NCBI GenBank assembly: GCA_964454575.1
Contig: CAYVTG010000015.1
Span: 1-33,281 of the forward strand
Origin: Haladaptatiplasma sp964454575
GTDB lineage: Archaea > Thermoplasmatota > Thermoplasmata > Halarchaeoplasmatales > Halarchaeoplasmataceae
Direction: 5' to 3'
Length of the DNA stretch: 33,281 nucleotides
Shown: positions 1 through 6,171 of the stretch, piece after piece
Layout of the letters: each line of letters opens with the position of its first letter
Numbering within the stretch: position 1 is the stretch's first letter
Position numbers and translations under genes: made by a program
The notes under the pieces: model-generated
Told to the model about the DNA's origin: nothing
What the model saw: the letters and a program-made list of their open reading frames with translations, nothing else
Databases searched by the model: none

Positions 1-14
1 TTTTTCCCAAATAG

Positions 15-536
15 AATGGGAATCCCGAAAATATTAACAAGTCTCCCGCAACCGACAACAAAATAGTTATACAGTATTGGTTCTTTTACCTGTATAATCC
101 TGGTATAAATACTCACGAAGGAGATTGGGAAATGATACAGATCATATGCGATGAAGATGGAAACCCTCTTGAAACGGGATATTCCCAACATTACAATGGA
201 GAAACAAAGAGTTGGAGTAATACCCCCAAAGAAAATGGACATCCGAAGGTATACATAGCTAAGGGTGGGCATGCTAGCTTCCATACCGAAAAAAAATATT
301 CACTAACGGATCCGAGGGGTGATTTTGGAGAAAATCACATATTGCGAAACGGAGAATATAATATAATACCGATCACCAACGAAGATTGGCTCAACTTCAA
401 AGGTAAATGGGGCGAGGATGGTGGAAGTCCAAACGGCCCTGTGTTCAGGTATTCAAAACATGGTAGCACGGGTGCATATTGGGGTAAACAGGCATACATT
501 TGGATAGAGCCATTATATTGGAAGAGTGTGATTTAG
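15..536 (+). pseudogene. Vps62-like protein, 5' end broken or missing
   Basis: The protein resembles the Vps62/DUF946 family: a W-F-F-Y segment, HEGDWEM, a YSQH block, then VYIAKGGHASF and a C-terminal GKWG...SPNGPVFRYSK...W.EPLYW block. The first ATG in frame is at 132, but the homologous pattern continues upstream of it (the codons for QYWFFYLYN and HEGDWE lie at about 72-131), so that ATG is internal. An in-frame TAG at 12-14 stops the frame, and no ATG, GTG or TTG occurs between it and 132. The gene is therefore truncated by a mutation, by a frameshift upstream, or by the window edge combined with a sequencing error. Its last ~55 residues are repeated in the gene at 1172. Family assignment is from motif memory; the molecular function is not known to me. 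Confidence 0.5.
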
Positions 537-550
537 ATGGTGGAGATGAG

Positions 551-814
551 ATGAAAATCCTACAATATTTTCCAATATTGGTTGGTTGTATTTTTATTGT
601 TTTATTTCCGTTTATCATCTTATCTCAGATTTTCAATGCGCTTTCCTATCTCTTACTGATAGCAAATTTGATAGGTTTACTTGTGAGTTTATATTTAATA
701 AGAGGTAAGGAATCTGAAATATTAGGGTGCATAGGTTTACAAATAATCCTTTTTAGCTTGATTATGTGGGCTTTGTTTGCATTGAGAATATTGATTTATG
801 AAACTATAGGATGA
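551..814 (+). CDS. Small membrane protein A, copy 1
   Basis: An 87-residue hydrophobic protein with about three predicted membrane segments (residues ~6-26, ~31-50 and ~57-82) and a short charged loop RGKESE. I do not recognise a family. An ATG at 500 in the same frame would give 104 residues, but I chose 551. It has a purine-rich SD-like stretch (GGAG at 542-545) just before it, and the resulting N-terminus MKILQYFPILVGC aligns with MKVCILRYYPIFIGC of the paralogue at 1379. It lies 14 bases after the Vps62-like remnant and directly before membrane protein B, so the three were probably one transcription unit. Confidence 0.6.
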   Translation: MKILQYFPILVGCIFIVLFPFIILSQIFNALSYLLLIANLIGLLVSLYLIRGKESEILGCIGLQIILFSLIMWALFALRILIYETIG

Positions 815-829
815 ATGGTGGTTATAAAA

Positions 830-1126
830 ATGAAAAAGAAAAAGCTATTTAAATTAACATTGCCTGTGAGTTTTGGTTTAATAGCTCTATCCATGACTAT
901 TTTACCTTATTTTATTTTTGTATTTAGGTTGATATCATGGCATATAAACTTTCCAATATTTATATTACCTTTGATCTTGGCGTTATCTGCCATAGGTTTA
1001 GGCACAAAAAATCTAAAAACAAAGGAATTTGAAAACCTATCGAAAAAAGGTATTACCTTAGGTATAATTTCCACAATTATGTTCTTTATATCTACTTTCA
1101 TGTCAACTCTAATTCCATGGACGTGA
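830..1126 (+). CDS. Small membrane protein B (DUF4190-like), copy 1
   Basis: A 98-residue protein with a lysine-rich start (MKKKKLFKL) and three to four hydrophobic segments. The second half, a hydrophobic stretch ending in GTKNLK, then LSKKGITLGIIS and another hydrophobic stretch, resembles the repeat layout of DUF4190-type membrane proteins; that resemblance is weak evidence. The ATG at 815 adjoins the stop of protein A and would add five residues. I prefer 830 because it matches the paralogous start at 1632, and a GGTGG sequence lies a few bases before it. The paralogue at 1632 is identical at roughly half the positions. Function unknown. Confidence 0.55.
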   Translation: MKKKKLFKLTLPVSFGLIALSMTILPYFIFVFRLISWHINFPIFILPLILALSAIGLGTKNLKTKEFENLSKKGITLGIISTIMFFISTFMSTLIPWT

Positions 1127-1171
1127 AAATCGATATTATGATGAGATATAATTATATATTGGTGATGAAAT

Positions 1172-1372
1172 ATGGTAAATATGCTATCGAATCAAAACTG
1201 GCTAAAATTCAGAGGTAAATGGGGTTCATCTGGTAGCCCGGGACCAAGTCCAAATGGACCAGTATTTAGGTATTCAAAATCTGGTACAGCACCTTTTTAT
1301 GGGGGTAAACTTGCATACATGTGGCTCGAACCACTCTACTGGCAAGATGCAACTCATAAGAAGGGGAGTTAG
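1172..1372 (+). CDS. Truncated Vps62-like paralogue (C-terminal domain only)
   Basis: A 66-residue protein whose whole length after the first six residues matches the C-terminus of the Vps62-like remnant at the window start (NxxWLxFxGKWG...SPNGPVFRYSK, GGKxAYxWxEPLYW). An in-frame TGA at 1166-1168 shows the rest of the domain is gone. It nevertheless has its own TATA-like run (about 1149-1159) and a GGTGAT SD-like sequence at 1161-1166, so it may still be translated. It is either a remnant or a domain kept on its own. It heads the second copy of the cassette. Confidence 0.5.
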   Translation: MVNMLSNQNWLKFRGKWGSSGSPGPSPNGPVFRYSKSGTAPFYGGKLAYMWLEPLYWQDATHKKGS

Positions 1373-1378
1373 AGATAT

Positions 1379-1630
1379 ATGAAGGTGTGCATATTAAGGT
1401 ATTATCCTATATTCATCGGATGTATTTTCATTGCTCTATTACCACTTGTTATTAGATTTCAAGGCAGTTCATATATATATCTAACAATAGCAAATTTATC
1501 TGGATTGTTGGCCTGTATTGTCACGATAAGAGATAAGAGTTCTAGAATGATTGGATTTGTAGGGCTAGAAGTAATACTTTTTGGTCTAGTGATACTGCTA
1601 CCAGTGATGGTTAAGTATGGGGCGTTATAA
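1379..1630 (+). CDS. Small membrane protein A, copy 2
   Basis: An 83-residue hydrophobic protein, paralogous to the one at 551. They share PIxxGCIFIxLxPxxI, IANLxGLLxxxxxIR and the final hydrophobic block, at equal spacing. About three membrane segments are visible. It starts six bases after the previous stop, with AGGGGAG at 1362-1368 as a plausible SD. It is slightly shorter than copy 1, mainly at the C-terminus. No known family recognised. Retention of an intact frame while the neighbouring Vps62-like gene is truncated suggests selection, or a recent duplication. Confidence 0.6.
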   Translation: MKVCILRYYPIFIGCIFIALLPLVIRFQGSSYIYLTIANLSGLLACIVTIRDKSSRMIGFVGLEVILFGLVILLPVMVKYGAL

Positions 1631-1631
1631 A

Positions 1632-1931
1632 ATGGAAGTAAAAAAAATCTTGAGGATAACATCACCTGTTAGTTTAGGGTTGGTAGCGTTATCCTTGACA
1701 ATCTTACCGTTTTATATGTTTTTTGCTATCTATGCACTTCGTGCAGGAGGTTTTTATACAATCCTTTTTTTCTTACCTCTAATCTTTTCAATATTAGCCA
1801 TAATTCTAGGGGCGAAAAATCTCAAAATTGACGATTATAAAGACCTATCCAAAAAAGCGATAATATTAGGGATAATATCTATAGTTATGTTTGTAATATC
1901 AACTTTCTGGGCGGCTTCGGGGTTCGCATGA
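1632..1931 (+). CDS. Small membrane protein B (DUF4190-like), copy 2
   Basis: A 99-residue membrane protein, paralogue of the gene at 830. Both carry KK(I/L)xxxTxPVSxGLxALSxTILP, then a GxKNLK turn, then LSKKxIxLGIISxxMFxISTF. The ATG at 1617 is in frame but overlaps the previous gene. The ATG at 1632 has a GGGGCG sequence at a good SD distance and gives the N-terminus that matches copy 1. It ends at 1931, four bases before the 13-bp tandem repeat that precedes the phosphoesterase fragment. Function unknown. Confidence 0.6.
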   Translation: MEVKKILRITSPVSLGLVALSLTILPFYMFFAIYALRAGGFYTILFFLPLIFSILAIILGAKNLKIDDYKDLSKKAIILGIISIVMFVISTFWAASGFA

Positions 1932-1934
1932 TTC

Positions 1935-1960
1935 AAATGTTATCAAAAAATGTTATCAAA
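1935..1960 (+). repeat. Perfect 13-bp tandem direct repeat
   Basis: AAATGTTATCAAA occurs twice head to tail, at 1935-1947 and 1948-1960. It lies exactly at the junction between the cassette and the phosphoesterase fragment. It could be a slippage product, or a short duplication left at a recombination or insertion site. Confidence 0.7.
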
Positions 1961-2258
1961 GAGAGATAAAGTAATAGTAAACAATTTCAGGAATTTGGAA
2001 AACATTCACATGTTCTTCTTCACTCATGGAAAGATCGTAGGCGGAGGTGATGAGCAGAAACGGAGACTTGCAGATCATACGGAAGATTTCGTTGAATGGG
2101 CGAATCGACCTGAGGTGAATGTGCATGCGGTGTTTGTCGGGCACTCGCATGAGAATAATATATCTCGTGATGTAGTTGTTTCTGAATCCATCCAATGGCC
2201 GAACTGGAAAGTATGCTGGATAATAAAGGTGAACAACTTTACCATAGCTAGAGATTAG
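1950..2258 (+). pseudogene. C-terminal fragment of a calcineurin-like metallophosphoesterase
   Basis: A 102-residue frame that looks like the last third of a metallophosphoesterase. It has an FFxHGK segment, a GGGDEQKRR loop, then VHAVFVGHSHENNISRD, in which the GHSH pair matches the family's final metal-binding GHxH motif, followed by a short beta-rich tail. The upstream motifs with the first metal-ligand Asp, the GDxxD/GNHE blocks and the structural core are absent, and an in-frame TGA lies at 1929-1931, so the enzyme cannot be complete. The ATG at 1950 lies within the tandem repeat and is probably not an original start. Most likely a non-functional remnant. Confidence 0.55.
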
Positions 2259-2272
2259 GCGTAAATCTGTAC

Positions 2273-2291
2273 TTCTTAAGTAGGTTAAGAA
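2273..2291. other. Small AT-rich hairpin after the phosphoesterase fragment
   Basis: TTCTTAA at 2273-2279 and TTAAGAA at 2285-2291 form a 7-bp inverted repeat around a five-base loop, 15 bases past the stop at 2258. There is no clear T-run after it. The remaining ~170 bases to 2461 hold no gene I can support, only the promoter of the next gene. Confidence 0.3.
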
Positions 2292-2423
2292 CTGAAAATT
2301 CTCTTCTATCTGTCCTTGATCCCTTCTTCATATACCTGTGAATAATTTGACGATCTTTGTAAAAGAACGAAAAAAATCGGCTTATCTTTTTACTCTCCGA
2401 AATACTGTGTACCGCATAGACAA

Positions 2424-2434
2424 GTTTTTTATCG
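2424..2434 (+). promoter_or_regulatory. Candidate TATA box for the membrane protein/regulator pair
   Basis: GTTTTTTATCG lies about 28-38 bases before the ATG at 2462, the distance expected for leaderless or short-leader archaeal transcription. No SD is visible before 2462. Confidence 0.35.
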
Positions 2435-2461
2435 TTTGCCGCACATCTCCTATGGAAAATC

Positions 2462-2734
2462 ATGAGATGGGCAACAGATTCACTTGTTATCGGCGTGTTG
2501 ATGGTCACCGCACTCGCCGCATTCCTAATGTCCTTACTCGCTTACCTTAGAGGCAGAACCAAAAGATTGCTGCTGATATCCATCGCGCTGCTCATTTTCG
2601 TCGTAAAGGCATCTATCATGATCACAGTAACGATATTCGATGGCACCTTTAGCTATATGGACCACAGCGGGCTCTATCTACTGTTCGATATCGCCGTTGT
2701 AGCATTAATCATGCTTTCAGGTATCTGGGAGTGA
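2462..2734 (+). CDS. Small three-helix membrane protein paired with a winged-helix regulator
   Basis: A 90-residue protein with three predicted membrane helices (residues ~6-28, ~35-57 and ~68-88) joined by short loops, one containing RGRTKR, which should face the cytoplasm. The stop is six bases before the start of the double winged-helix gene, so the two are almost certainly co-transcribed. The arrangement, a tiny membrane protein followed by an ArsR-like regulator, recurs in Euryarchaea. A role as membrane sensor or anchor for the regulator is my inference. No enzymatic motif is visible. Confidence 0.7.
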   Translation: MRWATDSLVIGVLMVTALAAFLMSLLAYLRGRTKRLLLISIALLIFVVKASIMITVTIFDGTFSYMDHSGLYLLFDIAVVALIMLSGIWE

Positions 2735-2740
2735 TATCCC

Positions 2741-3253
2741 TTGGCGGATAAAACATTAAAACTCGAGGCACGTAAGAAAACATTCGAGGCGATAGAGGAC
2801 AATCCCGGTGTACACCTTAGAGAGCTTGACCGCAAGCTGGACATCCCTCTGGGTACTATCAGATACCATCTCAGAGTGCTGGAAAAGAGAGAGCTTGTGA
2901 TGGTAAGGAGTGAAGGTAAATACAAAAGATATTACGCAAAAGGCGAGATAGACAAGCACGATAAAGACAGACTCGCCGTTCTGCGAAAAGAACTTCCGCG
3001 AACCATCATCCTGTTTCTGATGGAATTCCCCGGCTCCACCCATGGAGATCTTACTGAAGCCCTTGCCGTGGCCCCTTCTACGATATCATATCATCTAAAA
3101 CGGTTGAAGAAGGATCATATAGTGGAGAAAAAAGGCGGCAAATACCATGTTGCTGATGAAGATAAGATAGCGGACCTGCTCATCCAATATCGCCAGACAT
3201 TCCTTGACAGCCTGGTGGATAGATTCGTTAGAGTATGGACCAAAGAAGGATAA
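2741..3253 (+). CDS. Double winged-helix transcriptional regulator
   Basis: A 170-residue protein with two winged helix-turn-helix units of ArsR type. The first spans residues ~12-70 (NPGVHLRELDRKLDIPLGTIRYHLRVLE) and the second ~95-150 (STHGDLTEALAVAPSTISYHLKRLKK). Each has the xIxYHLxxL recognition-helix pattern and a basic wing. The start codon is TTG at 2741, supported by GGGAG at 2728-2732 with normal spacing; no ATG or GTG is available nearby in frame. The C-terminal helix (LLIQYRQTFLDSLVDRFVRVW) may dimerise. Probably a DNA-binding regulator whose input comes through the membrane protein encoded just upstream (inference). Confidence 0.8.
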   Translation: MADKTLKLEARKKTFEAIEDNPGVHLRELDRKLDIPLGTIRYHLRVLEKRELVMVRSEGKYKRYYAKGEIDKHDKDRLAVLRKELPRTIILFLMEFPGSTHGDLTEALAVAPSTISYHLKRLKKDHIVEKKGGKYHVADEDKIADLLIQYRQTFLDSLVDRFVRVWTKEG

Positions 3254-3296
3254 CTGTAATATACTGCGACAACGATATCTTTACTGTTGGTAAGAT

Positions 3297-3878
3297 ATGG
3301 TAGATGATGAAACTGCAGACGGGAGGACCACTTTTAGAAAGTTAAGGGGTACCAAGGTTTACGGATCAGGCGGAGAGCTGTTCGGTCATGTATCGGATAT
3401 AGAGATAAACCGTTCGACGCTCAACCCCACACATCTGATAATACACAAAGGATTCTTCGGCGAACGCCTACGGGTCAACATGAAGTACATAGATCGTATG
3501 GATGACGACGGTATCAAGCTGTGGATCAGCCCCATAAAAGACCTTATCGGCACACGTGTGTTCGACAGAAAAGGAACAGATATGGGTGTGATCAAAGAAG
3601 CGGAAAGAAATAAAGACGGGGATATAGAGTATATCCGGGTAGAGGTGCGCTTCATAAAAAAAGTGAGTGACGAAGATAGTGTCGAAACATACATCGTCCC
3701 GGTTATGCCCTTCGACGACATGAATATATCTATACCGCCCACACCGTTGGATGACGGTACACTGGCAACTCGAGTCGAACTGGAAACAGGAACTGTACTC
3801 GTTAAAACTGAAGACATACTGAGTGTTCATAAAGACAGGATCATACTCCGTAAGGCAAAAGAAGAGTATGTTGAATGA
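3297..3878 (+). CDS. PRC-barrel domain protein
   Basis: A 193-residue, acidic, soluble protein with two PRC-barrel-like units. Residues ~16-78 carry LRGTKVYGSGGELFGHVSDIEI, and residues ~83-125 carry LIGTRVFDRKGTDMGVIKEAE. A third short beta segment near the end reads LVKTEDILSVHKDRIILRK. The sequence G-x-x-V-x-x-x-x-G-x-x-x-G-x-V/I is typical of PRC barrels, which in archaea include small proteins linked to RNA processing and cell division; the role of this one is not determined by its sequence. A TATA-like stretch (about 3272-3283) lies ~20 bases before the ATG. It is a single gene between the regulator pair and purD. Confidence 0.75.
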   Translation: MVDDETADGRTTFRKLRGTKVYGSGGELFGHVSDIEINRSTLNPTHLIIHKGFFGERLRVNMKYIDRMDDDGIKLWISPIKDLIGTRVFDRKGTDMGVIKEAERNKDGDIEYIRVEVRFIKKVSDEDSVETYIVPVMPFDDMNISIPPTPLDDGTLATRVELETGTVLVKTEDILSVHKDRIILRKAKEEYVE

Positions 3879-3899
3879 AAACACGATTCAACAAATAAA

Positions 3900-3925
3900 T
3901 CTTATATCCCCCGTCCCATAACGGG
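3900..3925 (+). promoter_or_regulatory. purD promoter: TATA box and hairpin near the start site
   Basis: TCTTATATCC at 3900-3909 is a TATA box about 28 bases before the purD ATG. Immediately after it, CCCGT (3910-3914) and ACGGG (3921-3925) form an inverted repeat with a six-base loop, which falls between the TATA box and the expected start site. It could be an operator or chance. Confidence 0.45.
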
Positions 3926-3933
3926 TCGATATC

Positions 3934-5265
3934 ATGAAGGTCTTAACAGTAGGCGGCGGAGCGAGAGAACATGCCATGGTAAAGGCACTTGCCAGAAGCG
4001 GTGCCGAGATATATGCATCCATGGGGAACAACAACCTTGGGATAGCGCGCTTAGCGAAGGAAACGCTTTTGGAGAAGGACACCAACATAGAGAACATAGT
4101 AAGATGGGCGGTAGATAAAAGAGTAGAACTCGCCGTGATCGGTCCGGAAGCACCTCTGGGAAAGGGCATAGTTGATGAGCTCGAGGATAACGGGATAGCC
4201 TGTGCCAGCCCCAATGAAAAAGCGGCAGAGATAGAGATATCCAAAGAATTCATGCGCGACCTCATGGCTGAACACGGATTACCCGGTGGTGTGGAGTATC
4301 AGGTATTCGATGATATCGAAGACGTTGAAGATTTTTTGTCGCATTATGAAGGCGATCTGGTAGTCAAGCCCGTAGGTCTCACAGGTGGAAAGGGCGTAAA
4401 GGTGATGGGCGAGCATCTTGAGAGCAAGCGTGAGGTGATCGAGTACTGCCGTACGGTGTTGAACGAGAAGATAGGAGGAGTTTCAAAAGTTGTACTGGAA
4501 GAGAAATTGGAAGGTGAAGAGTTCACCCTACAGGCTTTTTCCGACGGTGAGAACGTGATACCCGTACCTCTTGTGCAGGACCACAAGCGGCTCTACGAAG
4601 GAGATGAAGGTCCGAATACAGGTGGTATGGGTTCGTACTCAATGCCCGACGGATTGCTTCCTTTCGTCGATAAGAGGACATACGACGAAGCTGTAGAGAT
4701 CATACGTACCACTCTGGACGCCATGAACAAGGAGGGAAGGACTTACAAAGGGACTATCTACGGTCAGTTCATGCTGACGGCCAAGGGCCCCAAGATCATC
4801 GAGTTCAACTGCCGCTGGGGAGACCCGGAAGCCATGAACATATTACCACTTCTAGAAACAAATTACATCGAATTGTGTAAAGGGATGGCCTCCGGAGATA
4901 TCTCGGACATGGAAGTACGCTTCAAGAAGAAGGCCACCGTGTGCAAATACGTGGTGCCCGAAGGCTACGGGATAGAATCTGTACCGGACAGTCCACTTGA
5001 AGTTGACGAAGAGGCCATCGAGAGTGCGGGTGCTGAGCTATTTTACGCCTCGGTGGATTTTCGCGAAGACAGGTTATACACCACCACTTCAAGATCCCTG
5101 GCCGTGGTCGGTATAGCCGATAAGCTCGAAGATGCTGAAGCTGCCAGCGAAAAGGCACTATCCCACATAAAGGGAGAGAACATACAGATGAGGCACGACA
5201 TAGGCAAACCGGAGAGCATCCGCCGTAAGGTAGAACATATGGAATCCATAAGGAGTGGACGATGA
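3934..5265 (+). CDS. purD: Phosphoribosylamine-glycine ligase (GAR synthetase)
   Basis: A 443-residue ATP-grasp enzyme that joins phosphoribosylamine and glycine with ATP hydrolysis, the second step of de novo purine synthesis, in the cytoplasm. Diagnostic features are the N-terminal VLTVGGGAREHAM, VIGPEAPLGKGI (~70-81), the ATP-grasp segment VVKPVGLTGGKGV, the signature QDHKRLYEGDEGPNTGGMGSYS, and the metal-binding FNCRWGDPE (the family more often has FNARFGDPE). Length is normal for PurD alone, with no PurM or PurN fusion. The ATG at 3934 follows a TATA box directly and gives the canonical N-terminus. The gene overlaps the next by four bases (ATGA), so the two are translationally coupled. 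Confidence 0.95.
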   Translation: MKVLTVGGGAREHAMVKALARSGAEIYASMGNNNLGIARLAKETLLEKDTNIENIVRWAVDKRVELAVIGPEAPLGKGIVDELEDNGIACASPNEKAAEIEISKEFMRDLMAEHGLPGGVEYQVFDDIEDVEDFLSHYEGDLVVKPVGLTGGKGVKVMGEHLESKREVIEYCRTVLNEKIGGVSKVVLEEKLEGEEFTLQAFSDGENVIPVPLVQDHKRLYEGDEGPNTGGMGSYSMPDGLLPFVDKRTYDEAVEIIRTTLDAMNKEGRTYKGTIYGQFMLTAKGPKIIEFNCRWGDPEAMNILPLLETNYIELCKGMASGDISDMEVRFKKKATVCKYVVPEGYGIESVPDSPLEVDEEAIESAGAELFYASVDFREDRLYTTTSRSLAVVGIADKLEDAEAASEKALSHIKGENIQMRHDIGKPESIRRKVEHMESIRSGR

Positions 5266-5888
5266 TGAAAATGGAAAACCTGGAAAATATAATCAAAAAT
5301 ATAGACGAAAAGCTGGACGATAAAGATGTCGTCAGAGAGTTGGTGATGAAATCGTCCCGGACCCTTGAACGGATATCCAGACAGATGATACAGCTTATCC
5401 ATAACGACGTTGATCCAAGAGACAAATTCAACGATGCATTCCAAGAAGCCTCCAAGGTGAAGAGTATAGTGGAGGATTATCCCGAGCTGTACCATTCGGG
5501 GATGCTGAGAAACGGTTTCCAGGAGTTCGCGGAAGCGCACATATTGTGGTCCATCAAAAGTGATAAGGAGATCATGAGTCCCAAGGAACTCAATATAACG
5601 CCGGATTCGTATCTGCTGGGTCTGGCTGATGTGGTCGGCGAGCTGAGACGTATGATACTGGACCATCTGGCCGACGACGAACTGGACACCGCACGAAAAT
5701 TATTGGTGAAGATGGAGCGCATCAAAGATATGCTGCTGCATTTCGATTACCCCAATGCAGTGCTTCCGATAAAACACAAGCAGGACGTTGCTAGGGACCT
5801 TGTGGAAAAGACCCGGGGCGATGTTACCCGTTGTATCACAAACGCCGCCTTGAAAGCAAAGATGGACGAACTGTTGGAAAAGCTGTGA
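5262..5888 (+). CDS. Translin-family RNA-binding protein (Trax-like)
   Basis: A 208-residue, largely alpha-helical protein of the archaeal translin family. Recognisable blocks are FQEFAEAHILW (residues ~86-96, with acidic residues E88 and E91) and FDYPNAVLPIKHKQDVARDLVEKTRGDVT (~161-189, with D175 and E182). Known family members form ring-shaped octamers that bind RNA or single-stranded DNA, and Trax-type subunits use clustered acidic residues like these as an RNase centre, so endoribonuclease activity is plausible. It overlaps purD by ATGA; why translin should be coupled to purine synthesis is not evident. Its stop directly abuts the stop of the convergent DUF504 gene. Confidence 0.85.
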   Translation: MMKMENLENIIKNIDEKLDDKDVVRELVMKSSRTLERISRQMIQLIHNDVDPRDKFNDAFQEASKVKSIVEDYPELYHSGMLRNGFQEFAEAHILWSIKSDKEIMSPKELNITPDSYLLGLADVVGELRRMILDHLADDELDTARKLLVKMERIKDMLLHFDYPNAVLPIKHKQDVARDLVEKTRGDVTRCITNAALKAKMDELLEKL

Positions 5889-6140
5889 TCACTCCTTCGG
5901 TCTGGAAAAAAATTCCTTTCCGTCCTTTTTTATCTTGAATACCCTGTGGTACGGGATACGCCCGTCGGTAAGTTTTATGAACGAACGGCCCAGGTCCGAT
6001 ATATCTTCGCCTCTGAGCACTTTAAAATCGCCAGGAGCACCTCGATGGACGTAGTATACTTCTACATCTTCCAACTTACGATCGTGTTTCCACTTCAATT
6101 CGTTGAGAGCGTCCCTCGCATTGGACATGAAGATGAACAT
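5889..6140 (-). CDS. DUF504 / UPF0248 protein (MJ1316-type RNA end-recognition domain)
   Basis: An 83-residue protein that matches the family along its whole length: NARDALNELKWKHDRKLEDVEVYYVHRGAPGDFKVLRGEDISDLGRSFI, then IPYHRVFKI. The YYVHRGAPGD and IPYHR motifs are diagnostic. The domain is proposed to recognise cyclic or phosphorylated RNA ends and is fused to RNA-modifying domains in eukaryotes; biochemical function in archaea is not settled. The ATG at 6140 gives MFIFMSNARDAL. The ATG at 6128 (MSNARDAL) is closer to the usual family start and lies ~27 bases after a TATA-like AACTTTTACG on the minus strand, so either start is possible. It is convergent with the translin gene, another RNA-linked protein. 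Confidence 0.85.
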   Translation of the reverse strand: MFIFMSNARDALNELKWKHDRKLEDVEVYYVHRGAPGDFKVLRGEDISDLGRSFIKLTDGRIPYHRVFKIKKDGKEFFSRPKE

Positions 6141-6171
6141 GACCCTTCATCGTAAAAGTTTTTCGTCTTTG

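Larger units (their letters stand above)
1172..1931 (+). repeat. Second copy of a three-gene cassette
   Basis: The order Vps62-like C-terminus, membrane protein A, membrane protein B occurs twice in the same orientation: about 370-1126 and 1172-1931. Protein-level similarity is clear in all three pairs, whereas DNA identity is modest, so the duplication is not recent. The duplicated block starts inside the Vps62-like gene, since copy 2 has only its last ~60 codons. Confidence 0.65.

Noticed and set aside
2338..2550. 70-residue + strand frame before the small membrane protein
   Set aside because: Overlaps the TATA box and the first 90 bases of the membrane protein gene in another frame; no supporting pattern.
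3386..3884. Two minus-strand frames of ~140 residues opposite the PRC-barrel gene
   Set aside because: Low-complexity Ser- and Phe/Tyr-rich translations typical of antisense shadows; the + strand frame has clear PRC motifs.
5043..5666. 207-residue minus-strand open frame across the purD-translin junction
   Set aside because: Lies antisense to two well-supported genes and has no recognisable motif.
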